Source of the DNA: HT1-32 sp040219025
Lineage (GTDB): Bacteria; Pseudomonadota; Alphaproteobacteria; Rhodospirillales; HT1-32
Length of the DNA stretch: 64,000 nucleotides
Direction of reading: 5' to 3'
Assembly (NCBI GenBank): GCA_040219025.1
Contig: JAVJTE010000012.1
Location: 1 to 64,000, forward strand
The notes under the pieces are model-generated. The model was not told the DNA's origin, made no database searches, and saw only the letters and a program-made list of their open reading frames with translations. Of the stretch, positions 7,541 to 16,388 are shown piece by piece; positions within the stretch are counted from its first letter, which is position 1, and each line of letters opens with the position of its first letter. The translations under genes and the position numbers were made by a program.

Positions 7541-9136
7541 ATGAAAACCGGGGTCTTTCTCGCAACCGCCGCCGCCTGCGCCCTGACAGCAGGCAGTGCA
7601 CTGGCCGACTATTCCATCACCATCCTGCACACCAATGACTTTCACAGCCGGGTAGAGCCGATCAGCAAGTATGATTCGGGCTGCAGCGCAGAGGACAACG
7701 ATGCCGGAAAATGTTTCGGCGGATATGCCCGCCTCGTCAACGCCATCCGCGCCGCCCGTGCGGCATCGCCGAACAGCCTGCTGGTCGATGGTGGCGACCA
7801 GTTTCAGGGCTCGCTGTTCTATACCTACTACAAAGGCAAGGTCGCGGCCGAGATGATGAATGCGCTCGGCTATGACGCGATGACCGTCGGTAACCACGAA
7901 TTTGACGATGGCCCGGAGGTACTTCGCGGCTTCATGGATGCGGTAAAATTTCCGGTCCTGATGGCCAACGCCGACATCTCGCAGGAGCCGACGCTGGCCG
8001 GGGTCCTGATGCCGTCGAAAATCGTCGAGAAGAACGGCCAGAAGGTCGGCCTGATCGGTGTTACCCCGCAGGATACAAACGAACTGGCATCGCCGGGACC
8101 GAATGTGAAATTTGGCGATCCCGTACCCGCCGTTCAGCGTGAAGTCGATGCGATGAAGGCTGCGGGAGTAAACAAGATCATCCTGCTGTCGCATTCCGGC
8201 TATACCATTGACCTGTGGATCGCCTCGAAAGTCTCCGGCGTCGATGTTATCGTCGGTGGCCACAGCAACACCTTCCTGTCGAACGCGGCAGAGAAGGCCG
8301 ACGGTCCCTACCCGACATGGCGCAATGGACCGGATGGCGGCAAGGTCGCCATCGTTCAGGCCTATGCTTTCGGCAAATATCTCGGCATGCTGAACGTGAC
8401 CTTCAATGATACCGGCGAAATAACAGCTGCTGTCGGCGAGCCGGTTGTCGTAGACGGCAAGATTGCCGAGGATTCCAGCCTGAAGGCACGGATTGCCGAA
8501 CTGGCCAAACCGCTTGATGAAATCCGCAACAAGGTCATCGGCAGCACGGCAGCCCCCATTGATGGTGACCGTAAATCCTGCCGCGCCGGGGTTTGCGAAA
8601 TGGGTGTCCTCGTTGCTGATGCGATCCTCGATCGGACCAAATCGCAGGGCGTTACCATTGCCATCACCAATGGCGGGGGCATTCGCACCTCGATTGATGC
8701 CGGTGAAGTGACAATGGGTGAGGTCCTGTCGGTTCTGCCGTTCCAGAACACGCTGTCGACTTTCCGTCTCAAGGGTAAGGACATTGTTGCCGCCCTCGAA
8801 TCTGCTGTCAGCCAGGTGGAAGAAGGCAAGGGCCGGTTTCCGCAGGTCGCCGGTCTCAAATTCACATGGACCCGCAGCGTTCCGGCAAATCAGGGGCGTG
8901 TGAAGGAAGTTCTGGTCATGAAGGACGGCGCATGGACCGCCATTGACCCGGAAGCAACCTACAGCATTGTCTCGAACAACTATATCCGTGGCGGTGGCGA
9001 CGGCTATGTTGCCTTTGCTGAAAACGCTATCGATCCTTACGATTTCGGCCCCGATCTGGCAGATGTCGTCGCGGACTATGTTGCCAAATCAGGTGACTAC
9101 AAGCCGTACAAGGACGACCGTATCACCGAGAACTAG
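7541..9136 (+). CDS. Periplasmic bifunctional metallophosphatase / 5'-nucleotidase
   Basis: 531 aa from ATG 7541, chosen because it begins directly with a signal peptide (hydrophobic core FLATAAACALTAG, cleavage after ALA near residue 21). The frame is open to 7430 but the extension is not signal-like. The N-terminal metallophosphatase domain shows ILHTNDFHSR, DGGDQFQGS, GNHEFDDGPE and GGHSNTF, the dimetal ligands of UshA-type enzymes. The C-terminal 5'-nucleotidase domain has ITNGGGIRTSID and LPFQNTL. It should hydrolyse extracellular nucleotides to nucleosides, the substrate of the divergent BMP transporter. Two Cys in CRAGVC near 345 may form a disulfide. Confidence 0.92.
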   Translation: MKTGVFLATAAACALTAGSALADYSITILHTNDFHSRVEPISKYDSGCSAEDNDAGKCFGGYARLVNAIRAARAASPNSLLVDGGDQFQGSLFYTYYKGKVAAEMMNALGYDAMTVGNHEFDDGPEVLRGFMDAVKFPVLMANADISQEPTLAGVLMPSKIVEKNGQKVGLIGVTPQDTNELASPGPNVKFGDPVPAVQREVDAMKAAGVNKIILLSHSGYTIDLWIASKVSGVDVIVGGHSNTFLSNAAEKADGPYPTWRNGPDGGKVAIVQAYAFGKYLGMLNVTFNDTGEITAAVGEPVVVDGKIAEDSSLKARIAELAKPLDEIRNKVIGSTAAPIDGDRKSCRAGVCEMGVLVADAILDRTKSQGVTIAITNGGGIRTSIDAGEVTMGEVLSVLPFQNTLSTFRLKGKDIVAALESAVSQVEEGKGRFPQVAGLKFTWTRSVPANQGRVKEVLVMKDGAWTAIDPEATYSIVSNNYIRGGGDGYVAFAENAIDPYDFGPDLADVVADYVAKSGDYKPYKDDRITEN

Positions 9137-9146
9137 GACCATCCCG

Positions 9147-9172
9147 CCCGCTCCGGCCCATTCCGGAGCGGG
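9147..9172 (+). terminator. Hairpin after the 5'-nucleotidase gene
   Basis: A perfect 10-bp GC-rich stem (CCCGCTCCGG with CCGGAGCGGG) has a 6-base loop and begins 11 bases after the nucleotidase stop. There is no T-tract, so it is either a weak intrinsic terminator or a 3'-end stabiliser. Confidence 0.5.
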
Positions 9173-9302
9173 TGGTACTTCAACCGCAGACCCCGGACAG
9201 GCCGGGACTTTACCGACCGACATCACAGATTTCCGCAAGCTGAAGATTTGCGTCAGGACATGACAGCTTGCCGAAACTGACGGTCAGGCGTATGCCGCTG
9301 GC

Positions 9303-10460
9303 ATGAGTTCTGCGTCCCCCGCCCTTCGTCTGTCGCTGTTCTATGCCGCCTTTTTCTGGCTGGTAGGAACCAACCTGCCCTACTGGCCGGTCTGGCTGGA
9401 AAGCCGGGGACTTGGCGCGGCGGAGATCGGACTGGTTGCCGCTGCGGCTTTCTGGACCCGCATCTTTATCGCACCGACAATTGCGTTATGGGCAGACCGT
9501 ACCGGCCGGCGACGTACACCCCTGATCATTCTCGCGATCACCGTCACCTGCGGATACGGATTGCTGTCCGTCACCGAAGGTTATTTTCAGATCCTGTTGC
9601 TGTATGGATTCATCGGCTCGTTGATGAACGCCGCCATGCCCCTGACCGACAGCCTGACCATACTGGCGCAGCGCCAGAGCGCACTGGATTACGGGCGGGT
9701 ACGCCTTTGGGGCTCGATCACCTTTATTCTGGCATCCTTTGCGGGGGGCTACATTCTGGCCTCGGCGGGACCGGACGGTATTCTCTACAGCATCATGGCC
9801 GGTGGTGTGCTGCTCTGTATCATCGGATTTCTGTTGCCCGGCATCCGCACAACACCTGCTAAACGGTCTTTTGCGGCGATTGGCGAGCTGATCCGCCAAC
9901 CGGCATTTCTGGCATTTGTTGCTGCCTCCGCCCTGCTGCAATCCACCCACGCCGTGCTCTACGGCTTTGCCACCCTGCACTGGCGCAAGGCCGGGATTGA
10001 GGATCAGGTCATTGGCCTGCTCTGGGCCGAAGGCGTGATTGCCGAGGTGCTGCTGTTTGCCCTCGCGGGGAAATACCTCACCCGTCTCACCCCGTCGACC
10101 ATGCTGCTGATTGCAGGGGTTGCCGGAATCATCCGGTGGACAACCATCGGGGCGACGACTGACCTCGGTGCTCTGGTCGCTGTCCAGTTACTCCATGCCT
10201 TCACCTTCGGGGCAACACATCTCGGGATGATCCGCTTCATGTCAGCCGCCATTCCCGACCGGATGTCGGCAACCGCACAAAGCCTTTACGATTCTCTCGC
10301 AATGGGAGTTGTCTTCGGCAGCCTGATGATGGTCTCCGGCCTGATGTACGACCACTTTCAGGGACAGGCATTCATTGCGATGGCCATGACCTCCGGCATC
10401 GGCATCCTGCTTACCCTGATTTTCCGGACATTATGGAACGGTGGTCGAATTCTGGACTGA
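9303..10460 (+). CDS. MFS transporter, HcaT / MFS_1-like family
   Basis: 385 aa with 12 predicted membrane helices. The N-terminus (FWLVGTNLPYWPVWLESRG) and the segment IALWADRTGRRRTPL near residue 60 match the 3-phenylpropionate permease-like (HcaT) branch, and DYGRVRLWGSITFI near 135 is the typical helix-5 signature of that group. The substrate is not predictable: members annotated for phenylpropionate, nucleosides or sugars share this fold. It stands alone between the nucleotidase and the sarcosine oxidase operon, both rightward. The start at 9303 directly precedes the first helix. Confidence 0.85.
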   Translation: MSSASPALRLSLFYAAFFWLVGTNLPYWPVWLESRGLGAAEIGLVAAAAFWTRIFIAPTIALWADRTGRRRTPLIILAITVTCGYGLLSVTEGYFQILLLYGFIGSLMNAAMPLTDSLTILAQRQSALDYGRVRLWGSITFILASFAGGYILASAGPDGILYSIMAGGVLLCIIGFLLPGIRTTPAKRSFAAIGELIRQPAFLAFVAASALLQSTHAVLYGFATLHWRKAGIEDQVIGLLWAEGVIAEVLLFALAGKYLTRLTPSTMLLIAGVAGIIRWTTIGATTDLGALVAVQLLHAFTFGATHLGMIRFMSAAIPDRMSATAQSLYDSLAMGVVFGSLMMVSGLMYDHFQGQAFIAMAMTSGIGILLTLIFRTLWNGGRILD

Positions 10461-10529
10461 TGCAGGATGACCATTCGCCGCCGGGCAAAAGACCGGCACG
10501 CAGCTGCCCCGTCACGGACAGGCCGGTAC

Positions 10530-10549
10530 GTCACATATCGGCATGTGAC
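10530..10549. promoter_or_regulatory. Perfect inverted repeat upstream of soxB
   Basis: GTCACAT at 10530-10536 and ATGTGAC at 10543-10549 are separated by 6 bases. A 20-base dyad 61 bases before the soxB start suits a dimeric regulator's operator. The half-site order is inverted relative to the CRP consensus, so CRP is not implied. Confidence 0.45.
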
Positions 10550-10609
10550 AAAGCAACCGGCCCATGCTGAAATCCGCGACCTGTTCAGCCGTCCGGGGCG
10601 CGCGCATCC

Positions 10610-11866
10610 ATGACACGATATTCCGCCTGGTCAGTTTTCCGCAATGCCCTGTCCAACCAGCAAGACTGGGGCCGGGCCTGGCGCGATCCGGAACCGAAAC
10701 CTGCCTATGATGTGATCATCATCGGTGGCGGCGGCCATGGCCTGGCAACCGCCTATTACCTGGCCCGTAATCACGGTATCACAAATGTTGCGGTGCTGGA
10801 GAAAGGCTGGCTTGGTGGCGGGAATACCGGGCGCAACACCACCATCGTCCGCTCAAATTACATGCTGAATGCCAACGGGCATTTCTATGAGCATTCCCTG
10901 AAATTATGGGAGGGGCTAAGTCAGGATCTGAACTACAATGTGATGTTCAGCCAGCGTGGTGTTCTCAACCTCGCGCATTCCAGCTCGCAGATGGAAAGTT
11001 ACAGCCGGCGCGGCAATGCGATGCTGCTGAACGGCATCGATGCGGAACTGCTGAGCCGGGATGAAGTGCAGAAATTTGTGCCCGATCTCAACTATTCTGA
11101 GAATGCCCGCTTTCCGGTTTATGGCGGGTTACTACAGCGCCGGGGCGGCACTGCACGGCATGATGCGGTGGCCTGGGGTCTTGCCCGGGGCGCTGACATG
11201 CGGGGCGTTGATATCATCCAGAATTGCGAGGTCACCGGCATCCTGCGCGAGGGCGACAGGGTAACCGGCGTCGAAACCAGCCGGGGAACCATCCGGGCAC
11301 CGAAGATCGGGGTCGCCGTTGCCGGCAATACCGGCCGGATCACCGAAATGGCCGGCATGCGCATTCCTGTCGAAAGCCATCTGCTTCAGGCTATTGTCAG
11401 CGAACCGCTGAAACCCTTCGTTGATACCGTCGTGACCTTTGGCGCGGGCCATTTCTATATCAGCCAGTCCGACAAGGGCGGGCTGGTTCTGGGGGGCGAT
11501 CTGGATGGCTATAACAGCTACGCCCAGCGCGGTAATCTGCCGATGATTGAACATGTCATGGCCTGCGGGGTCGCCATGTATCCCGCACTCAGCCGGATCC
11601 GCATGCTGCGGCACTGGGGCGGCGTCATGGACATGTCGATGGATGGCAGTCCGATCATCGGAAAGACACCGGTCAAGGGGTTCTATCTGAACTGCGGCTG
11701 GTGCTATGGCGGGTTCAAGGCGACACCGGGTTCCGGGCATGTGTTCGCCCACACCATCGCCAACGACGCCCCTCACCCGTTCAATGAGGACATGACACTG
11801 GAACGCTTCTCGTCCGGTGCGGTCATTGATGAACGCGGTGCCGGCCCGACGCCGAATGCGCATTAG
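10610..11866 (+). CDS. soxB: Sarcosine oxidase subunit beta
   Basis: 418 aa, normal for the beta subunit of heterotetrameric sarcosine oxidase. This subunit carries FAD and the covalent FMN and oxidises sarcosine (N-methylglycine) to glycine plus a one-carbon unit. The dinucleotide-binding motif IIGGGGHGLA is near residue 38, followed by EKGWLGGGNTGRNTT. The conserved GGTARHDAVAWG near residue 183 includes the histidine that links FMN in characterised enzymes. The C-terminus has GGVMDMSMDGSPIIGKTP and NCGWCYGGFKATPGSG. It is the first gene of soxBDAG; soxD follows after 12 bases. Confidence 0.96.
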   Translation: MTRYSAWSVFRNALSNQQDWGRAWRDPEPKPAYDVIIIGGGGHGLATAYYLARNHGITNVAVLEKGWLGGGNTGRNTTIVRSNYMLNANGHFYEHSLKLWEGLSQDLNYNVMFSQRGVLNLAHSSSQMESYSRRGNAMLLNGIDAELLSRDEVQKFVPDLNYSENARFPVYGGLLQRRGGTARHDAVAWGLARGADMRGVDIIQNCEVTGILREGDRVTGVETSRGTIRAPKIGVAVAGNTGRITEMAGMRIPVESHLLQAIVSEPLKPFVDTVVTFGAGHFYISQSDKGGLVLGGDLDGYNSYAQRGNLPMIEHVMACGVAMYPALSRIRMLRHWGGVMDMSMDGSPIIGKTPVKGFYLNCGWCYGGFKATPGSGHVFAHTIANDAPHPFNEDMTLERFSSGAVIDERGAGPTPNAH

Positions 11867-11878
11867 GAGAGCAGGGAA

Positions 11879-12187
11879 ATGATCCGCCTGACATGCCCGC
11901 ATTGCGGCGAACGGGATTTCACCGAGTTCTCCTTTCGCGCGGATGCAACCGTCACCCGCCCCGAACCGGAGGAGTCCTCGCCGGATGTCTGGATGGACTA
12001 TCTGTACAACCGGGAGAACCCCCGCGGTGCCTACTGGGAATACTGGCAGCACAGTGCCGCCTGCCGTGTCTGGTTCAAGGTCCTGCGTGACACCCTGACC
12101 CACGAAATTCTGGATACAGCGACAGCAACCACTGATGTCAGCCACGGACATCTGGCCGACGGATCACCTGTGCCGGGGAAACAATAA
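11879..12187 (+). CDS. soxD: Sarcosine oxidase subunit delta
   Basis: 102 aa, the small zinc-binding subunit of the sarcosine oxidase heterotetramer. The zinc ligands are visible: CPHC near residues 6-9 and a second pair, His and Cys, in WQHSAACRVW near residues 58-64. A Shine-Dalgarno sequence (AGGAGAG) lies just upstream of the ATG. Its stop codon TAA overlaps the soxA start (TAATG arrangement), so the two are probably translationally coupled. Confidence 0.95.
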   Translation: MIRLTCPHCGERDFTEFSFRADATVTRPEPEESSPDVWMDYLYNRENPRGAYWEYWQHSAACRVWFKVLRDTLTHEILDTATATTDVSHGHLADGSPVPGKQ

Positions 12188-15100
12188 TGACGGAGGTACC
12201 CGTTCGCCGGCTCAGTTCCGGCGTTACCCAGACCCGGCGACTGCCAATGGAAAGCGAAGTCGATCAGTCCCGATTGTTGCATTTTACCTTCGACGGCAAA
12301 CGGCTGACCGGGCATCCCGGCGACACGCTGGCTTCTGCTCTGCTGGCAAACGACATCCGTCTGGTCGGGCGCAGCTTCAAATATCATCGCCCCAGAGGTG
12401 TTTTCTCCGCCGGGCCGGAAGAGCCGAATGCACTGGTGCAGTTGCGCGACGGCAACCGGCAGGAACCGAATACCCGCGCCACAATGGCCGAACTGTTCGA
12501 CGGACTGACCGCAACCAGCCAGAATCGCTGGCCCTCGCTGGCCCTCGACATACAGGGGTTCAACGGGTTGATCGCGCCCTTCATCCCCTCCGGCTTCTAC
12601 TACAAGACCTTCATGTGGCCGCGAAACTGGTGGACCGGCGTCTATGAAAAGATCATCCGCCGCGCAGCGGGCATGGGAATCGCCACGCATGAGGCCGATC
12701 CGGATCGCTATGAGAAGATGCATACCCATTGTGATCTGCTGGTGGTTGGCGCAGGCCCGGCCGGTCTGGCCGCAGCCCTGACCGCCGCCGAATCAGGTGC
12801 ACGCGTCATCCTCTGTGATGAGGGCAATGCCCCGGGTGGCGCGCTGCGCCGGGAACATGATTATCTGGATAATGAGCCGGCGCTGAACTGGGTTGCGGTT
12901 GCCGCGTCACGGCTCGCGACATCGCCGGATGTTCGTATTCTCACCCGCACAACCGTCTTCGGATATTACGACCACAACACACTGGGCCTGATCGAGCAGG
13001 TCGCCGACCACCTTCCGGTTCCGCCCGACTGGATGCCGCGGCAGCGGCTCTGGATCGTTCGTGCGAGAAAGGTGGTTCTGGCGACAGGTGCAACTGAACG
13101 CCCGCTGGTCTTCCCCGGCAATGACAGGCCGGGCATCATGCTGGGGTCTGCGGTTCGGACCTATATCAACCGCTTCGCCGTACAGCCCGGAAGACGTGCG
13201 GTTATCTTTACCAACAATGATGATGGCTATCGCACGGCAGAGGATCTGCGGCGGGCGGGCGTTACGGTCGCAGCGATCATTGATCCGCGCGATGCCCCCG
13301 GCGAGGCCGCGATGGCACTGGCCGGAACGGCCCCGGTATATCGCAACAGCGTTGTCGTTGAGACCGATGGTGCCCGCGCCCTGAGCCATGTTGATATTCA
13401 AGGCATCCGCGATGATGGCAGACTGACGGGCAAGACAGAACGTCTCGACTGTGACCTGCTGGCTATCAGCGGCGGCTGGACACCGAATGTTCATCTGGCC
13501 AGTCAGTCCGGCGGGCGTATGCACTACGATCCGGTCCTGAGCACGTTCGTCCCGAAAAGTTCAAAACAGCAGGAGACCTCCGTCGGTGCTGCAGCAGGAT
13601 TGTTTGACCTGAGTGATTGCCTGACTTCCGGGGCGCAGGCGGCCTGCAATGCACTTGAAGATATCGGCCAGGTCACGGTCGCCGTCAGCCTGCCTGATGC
13701 ACCGTCACAGCCAGTCAGGCCGCTGATGGCGCTATGGGAGGTTCCGCCTGCGCCGCACAGCCGGTCCAAAGCCTTCGTCGATCATCAGGATGATGTGACG
13801 GCAGATGATATCCGTCTTGCCCACCGGGAAGGTTTCATCTCGGTCGAGCATCTCAAACGCTATACCACCCTCGGCATGGGAACGGATCAGGGAAAGACCT
13901 CGAACGTCAATGGTCTCGCCATCATGGCCGCAGCACGTGGGCTGGACATACCGGAAGTCGGCACCACAAGCTTTCGCCCGCCCGTCACCCCCGTTGCCTT
14001 CGGTGCCCTTGCCGGTGAGGAAATCGGTCTGCACTTCATGCCCGTCCGCCGCACCCCACTGCATGACTGGCATATCAGGAATGGTGGCGACATGGTGGAG
14101 GTCGGCCTGTGGATGCGACCGAGATGGTATCCGCAAACCGGGGAGACCACGCGACAGGCACATCAGCGGGAAACCCGTCATGTCCGCGAAAAGGTCGGGC
14201 TGAATGACGTCTCGACACTGGGCAAGATCGATATTCAGGGGCCGGATTCTGCCGAATTTCTGAACCGGGTTTATATCAATGGCTGGAAAACATTACCTGT
14301 GGGCAAAGCCCGATACGGGCTGATGCTGCGTGAGGACGGTTTCGTCTTCGATGATGGCACGACATCCCGCCTCGGCGAAAACCACTACCTGATGACAACA
14401 ACCACAGCCAACGCGGTGGCGGTCATGCAGCATCTGGAATTCCACCTGCAGGCGGTCTGGTCAGAGCTTGATGTACAGGTCACATCAGTCACCGACCAGT
14501 ATGCCGGGATGGCCCTTGCCGGGCCGCTCTCCCGCAAGGTGCTGGAAGCTGCAGCGGACATCACAATGGATAACGACAGCTTCCCCTATCTCGGGGTTCG
14601 GGAAGCGCATATCGCCGGGATCTCCGTTCGCCTGTTCCGCATCAGTTTTTCCGGCGAACTGGCCTATGAAATTCTCTGCGACGCCGATCACGGTGTTACT
14701 GTCTGGGCCGCCCTGATGGCAGCCGGTGAACCATATGACATCATCGCTTACGGCACCGAAGCGCTGGCCAATCTGCGGATCGAGAAAGGCCATGTCGCGG
14801 GTGCCGAACTGGATGGCAGAACCACGCCCGATGATCTGGGCATGGGGCGTATGGTGTCCTCAAGGAAAGACTTCATCGGACGCCACATGCTGCAACGCCC
14901 TGCCCTGCAACACCCCGACAAGGAAAAGCTGGTCGGGCTGGTGCCTGTGGACGGAAAAACACCGGTCTCCGGCGGCAGCCATCTGGTCGAGAACCCGAAC
15001 CTGCCGACACCCGTTCCGACAATCGGCTGGGTCTCGTCAAGCTGCCACAGCCCGAACCTTGGCCATCCCATTGCACTTGCATTGATCCAGGGCGGCATGA

Positions 15101-15213
15101 AACGGGAAGGTCAGGTTCTGCATGCGATGTCCCCGTTGCAGAACAGGGTGGTGAAGGTTCGTGTCGTTTATCCCGACTTTATTGACCCGGAAGGAAAGCG
15201 CCTTGATGTCTGA
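12187..15213 (+). CDS. soxA: Sarcosine oxidase subunit alpha
   Basis: 1008 aa. Residues about 30-110 form the 2Fe-2S-ferredoxin-like N-terminal domain that lacks the cluster in this family (FDGKRLTGHPGDTLASAL). Residues about 180-480 are the NAD-binding Rossmann oxidoreductase part (VVGAGPAGLAAAL, then VVLATGATERPLVFPGND). A linker with NVNGLAIMAAARG follows. Residues about 640-1000 are a glycine-cleavage T-protein (GcvT) domain that transfers the one-carbon unit to tetrahydrofolate, with GRMVSSRKDFIGR near 900. The product would be 5,10-methylene-THF and H2O2. Length and order are typical. It overlaps soxG by 8 bases. Confidence 0.96.
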   Translation: MTEVPVRRLSSGVTQTRRLPMESEVDQSRLLHFTFDGKRLTGHPGDTLASALLANDIRLVGRSFKYHRPRGVFSAGPEEPNALVQLRDGNRQEPNTRATMAELFDGLTATSQNRWPSLALDIQGFNGLIAPFIPSGFYYKTFMWPRNWWTGVYEKIIRRAAGMGIATHEADPDRYEKMHTHCDLLVVGAGPAGLAAALTAAESGARVILCDEGNAPGGALRREHDYLDNEPALNWVAVAASRLATSPDVRILTRTTVFGYYDHNTLGLIEQVADHLPVPPDWMPRQRLWIVRARKVVLATGATERPLVFPGNDRPGIMLGSAVRTYINRFAVQPGRRAVIFTNNDDGYRTAEDLRRAGVTVAAIIDPRDAPGEAAMALAGTAPVYRNSVVVETDGARALSHVDIQGIRDDGRLTGKTERLDCDLLAISGGWTPNVHLASQSGGRMHYDPVLSTFVPKSSKQQETSVGAAAGLFDLSDCLTSGAQAACNALEDIGQVTVAVSLPDAPSQPVRPLMALWEVPPAPHSRSKAFVDHQDDVTADDIRLAHREGFISVEHLKRYTTLGMGTDQGKTSNVNGLAIMAAARGLDIPEVGTTSFRPPVTPVAFGALAGEEIGLHFMPVRRTPLHDWHIRNGGDMVEVGLWMRPRWYPQTGETTRQAHQRETRHVREKVGLNDVSTLGKIDIQGPDSAEFLNRVYINGWKTLPVGKARYGLMLREDGFVFDDGTTSRLGENHYLMTTTTANAVAVMQHLEFHLQAVWSELDVQVTSVTDQYAGMALAGPLSRKVLEAAADITMDNDSFPYLGVREAHIAGISVRLFRISFSGELAYEILCDADHGVTVWAALMAAGEPYDIIAYGTEALANLRIEKGHVAGAELDGRTTPDDLGMGRMVSSRKDFIGRHMLQRPALQHPDKEKLVGLVPVDGKTPVSGGSHLVENPNLPTPVPTIGWVSSSCHSPNLGHPIALALIQGGMKREGQVLHAMSPLQNRVVKVRVVYPDFIDPEGKRLDV

Positions 15214-15820
15214 TACCGCGTCACCCCGCCTGTCTCCTTTTGCCGGTCATCTGCCGCCCGGCCGGACGGGCCGCCCCGACGGACAGCCGCGACTGACTGT
15301 TATCCCGCGACCAGAATTGCAGATCGTTCAGGTTGCCGGGCGTCCGGAACAGACAACCGGGCTGGCAAAAGCGATTGCCGCGGGGCTTCGGGTCACGCCA
15401 CCGATTGATCCGAATATGGCGAACCGGGAGACCGGGCTTGCCGCGATCTGGACCGGCCCCTGCCGATGGCTGTTCGTTGCAGATCATGACGGTCCCTCCG
15501 GTCTGAACAATCAGTTGTCCGACCTGCTGGCTGACAATCCGGCTGCGGTCACTGACCTCAGCCATGCCCGTGCTGTGCTGAACATATCCGGGACGCATGT
15601 CCGGGATGTACTGGCCAAGGGATGCGGTCTGGATTTCCACCCGGCACGCTTCACCACCGACCATTGTGCACAGACATCCATCGCCCATACCGCTGTCCTG
15701 ATTGAGTGCCGTGGAACCGACCAGTTCGATCTGTATATCTCGCGAAGCTATGCCGTCTTTCTTTCTGATTGGCTTATCAATGCCGGCCGCGAGTATGGCG
15801 TTGACGTATCGGAGAACTGA
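15206..15820 (+). CDS. soxG: Sarcosine oxidase subunit gamma
   Basis: 204 aa from ATG 15206, inside the soxA end. This start is preferred over an upstream ATG at 15161 because the first residues (MSDTASPRLSPFAG) match the short leader usual in the family and lie at the operon junction. The protein has the SoxG/GcvT-like fold without catalytic residues: ARAVLNISGTHVRDVLAKGC near residue 125 and the C-terminal DLYISRSYAVFLSDWLINAG are family signatures. It stabilises the tetramer. The GNAT gene follows after 2 bases. Confidence 0.93.
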   Translation: MSDTASPRLSPFAGHLPPGRTGRPDGQPRLTVIPRPELQIVQVAGRPEQTTGLAKAIAAGLRVTPPIDPNMANRETGLAAIWTGPCRWLFVADHDGPSGLNNQLSDLLADNPAAVTDLSHARAVLNISGTHVRDVLAKGCGLDFHPARFTTDHCAQTSIAHTAVLIECRGTDQFDLYISRSYAVFLSDWLINAGREYGVDVSEN

Positions 15821-15822
15821 AG

Positions 15823-16371
15823 ATGACACCCGTCATTCGTGATGCAACGCCGGAGGATGCAGCACAAATCGCTGCAATCTATGCCCCGGTTGTCAGGGAT
15901 ACCGTGATTTCGTTCGAGATTTCACCGCCATCGGATACCGAGATCGCGCAGCGCATCATCGATACCCTGAAAACCTTTCCATGGCTGGTGGCCGCCGATG
16001 GAGGGGTAATCACCGGGTACGCCTATGCCAGCCAGCATCGCACACGGGCAGCCTATCGCTGGTCGGTCGATGTCACGGTCTACATGCATCCTGACTATCA
16101 CAGGCGGGGCATTGCCTCTGCCCTGTATCGCCACCTGTTCACAATCCTTGCAGAGCAGAATTACCACGCCGCCTTCTCGGGGATAACCCTGCCGAATGCC
16201 GGAAGTGTCGGCCTGCATGAAACACTGGGGTTCGAGCCGGTTGGAATCTACCGGGAAGTCGGTTTCAAAATGGGTAGCTGGCAGGATGTCGGCTGGTGGC
16301 GCAAACCACTCCGGACATCCCGCGCAGGCAATGATGAACCCGTTCCCTACCCGGCACTCAAAACCGTCTGA
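15823..16371 (+). CDS. GNAT N-acetyltransferase, phosphinothricin acetyltransferase-like
   Basis: 182 aa of the PAT/Bar/YncA branch of GNAT enzymes, which acetylate the amino group of phosphinothricin, methionine sulfone or related amino acids with acetyl-CoA. Family marks are RDATPEDAAQIAAIYAPVV at the start, SFEISPPSD near residue 30, HRTRAAYRWSVDVTVYMHP near 68, the acetyl-CoA loop RRGIASALY near 95 and GFEPVGIYREVGFKMGSW near 140. It follows soxG by 2 bases and is probably co-transcribed, although acetylation has no known role in sarcosine oxidation. The native substrate is unknown. Confidence 0.85.
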   Translation: MTPVIRDATPEDAAQIAAIYAPVVRDTVISFEISPPSDTEIAQRIIDTLKTFPWLVAADGGVITGYAYASQHRTRAAYRWSVDVTVYMHPDYHRRGIASALYRHLFTILAEQNYHAAFSGITLPNAGSVGLHETLGFEPVGIYREVGFKMGSWQDVGWWRKPLRTSRAGNDEPVPYPALKTV

Positions 16372-16388
16372 GCCATATAAATCCGGAC

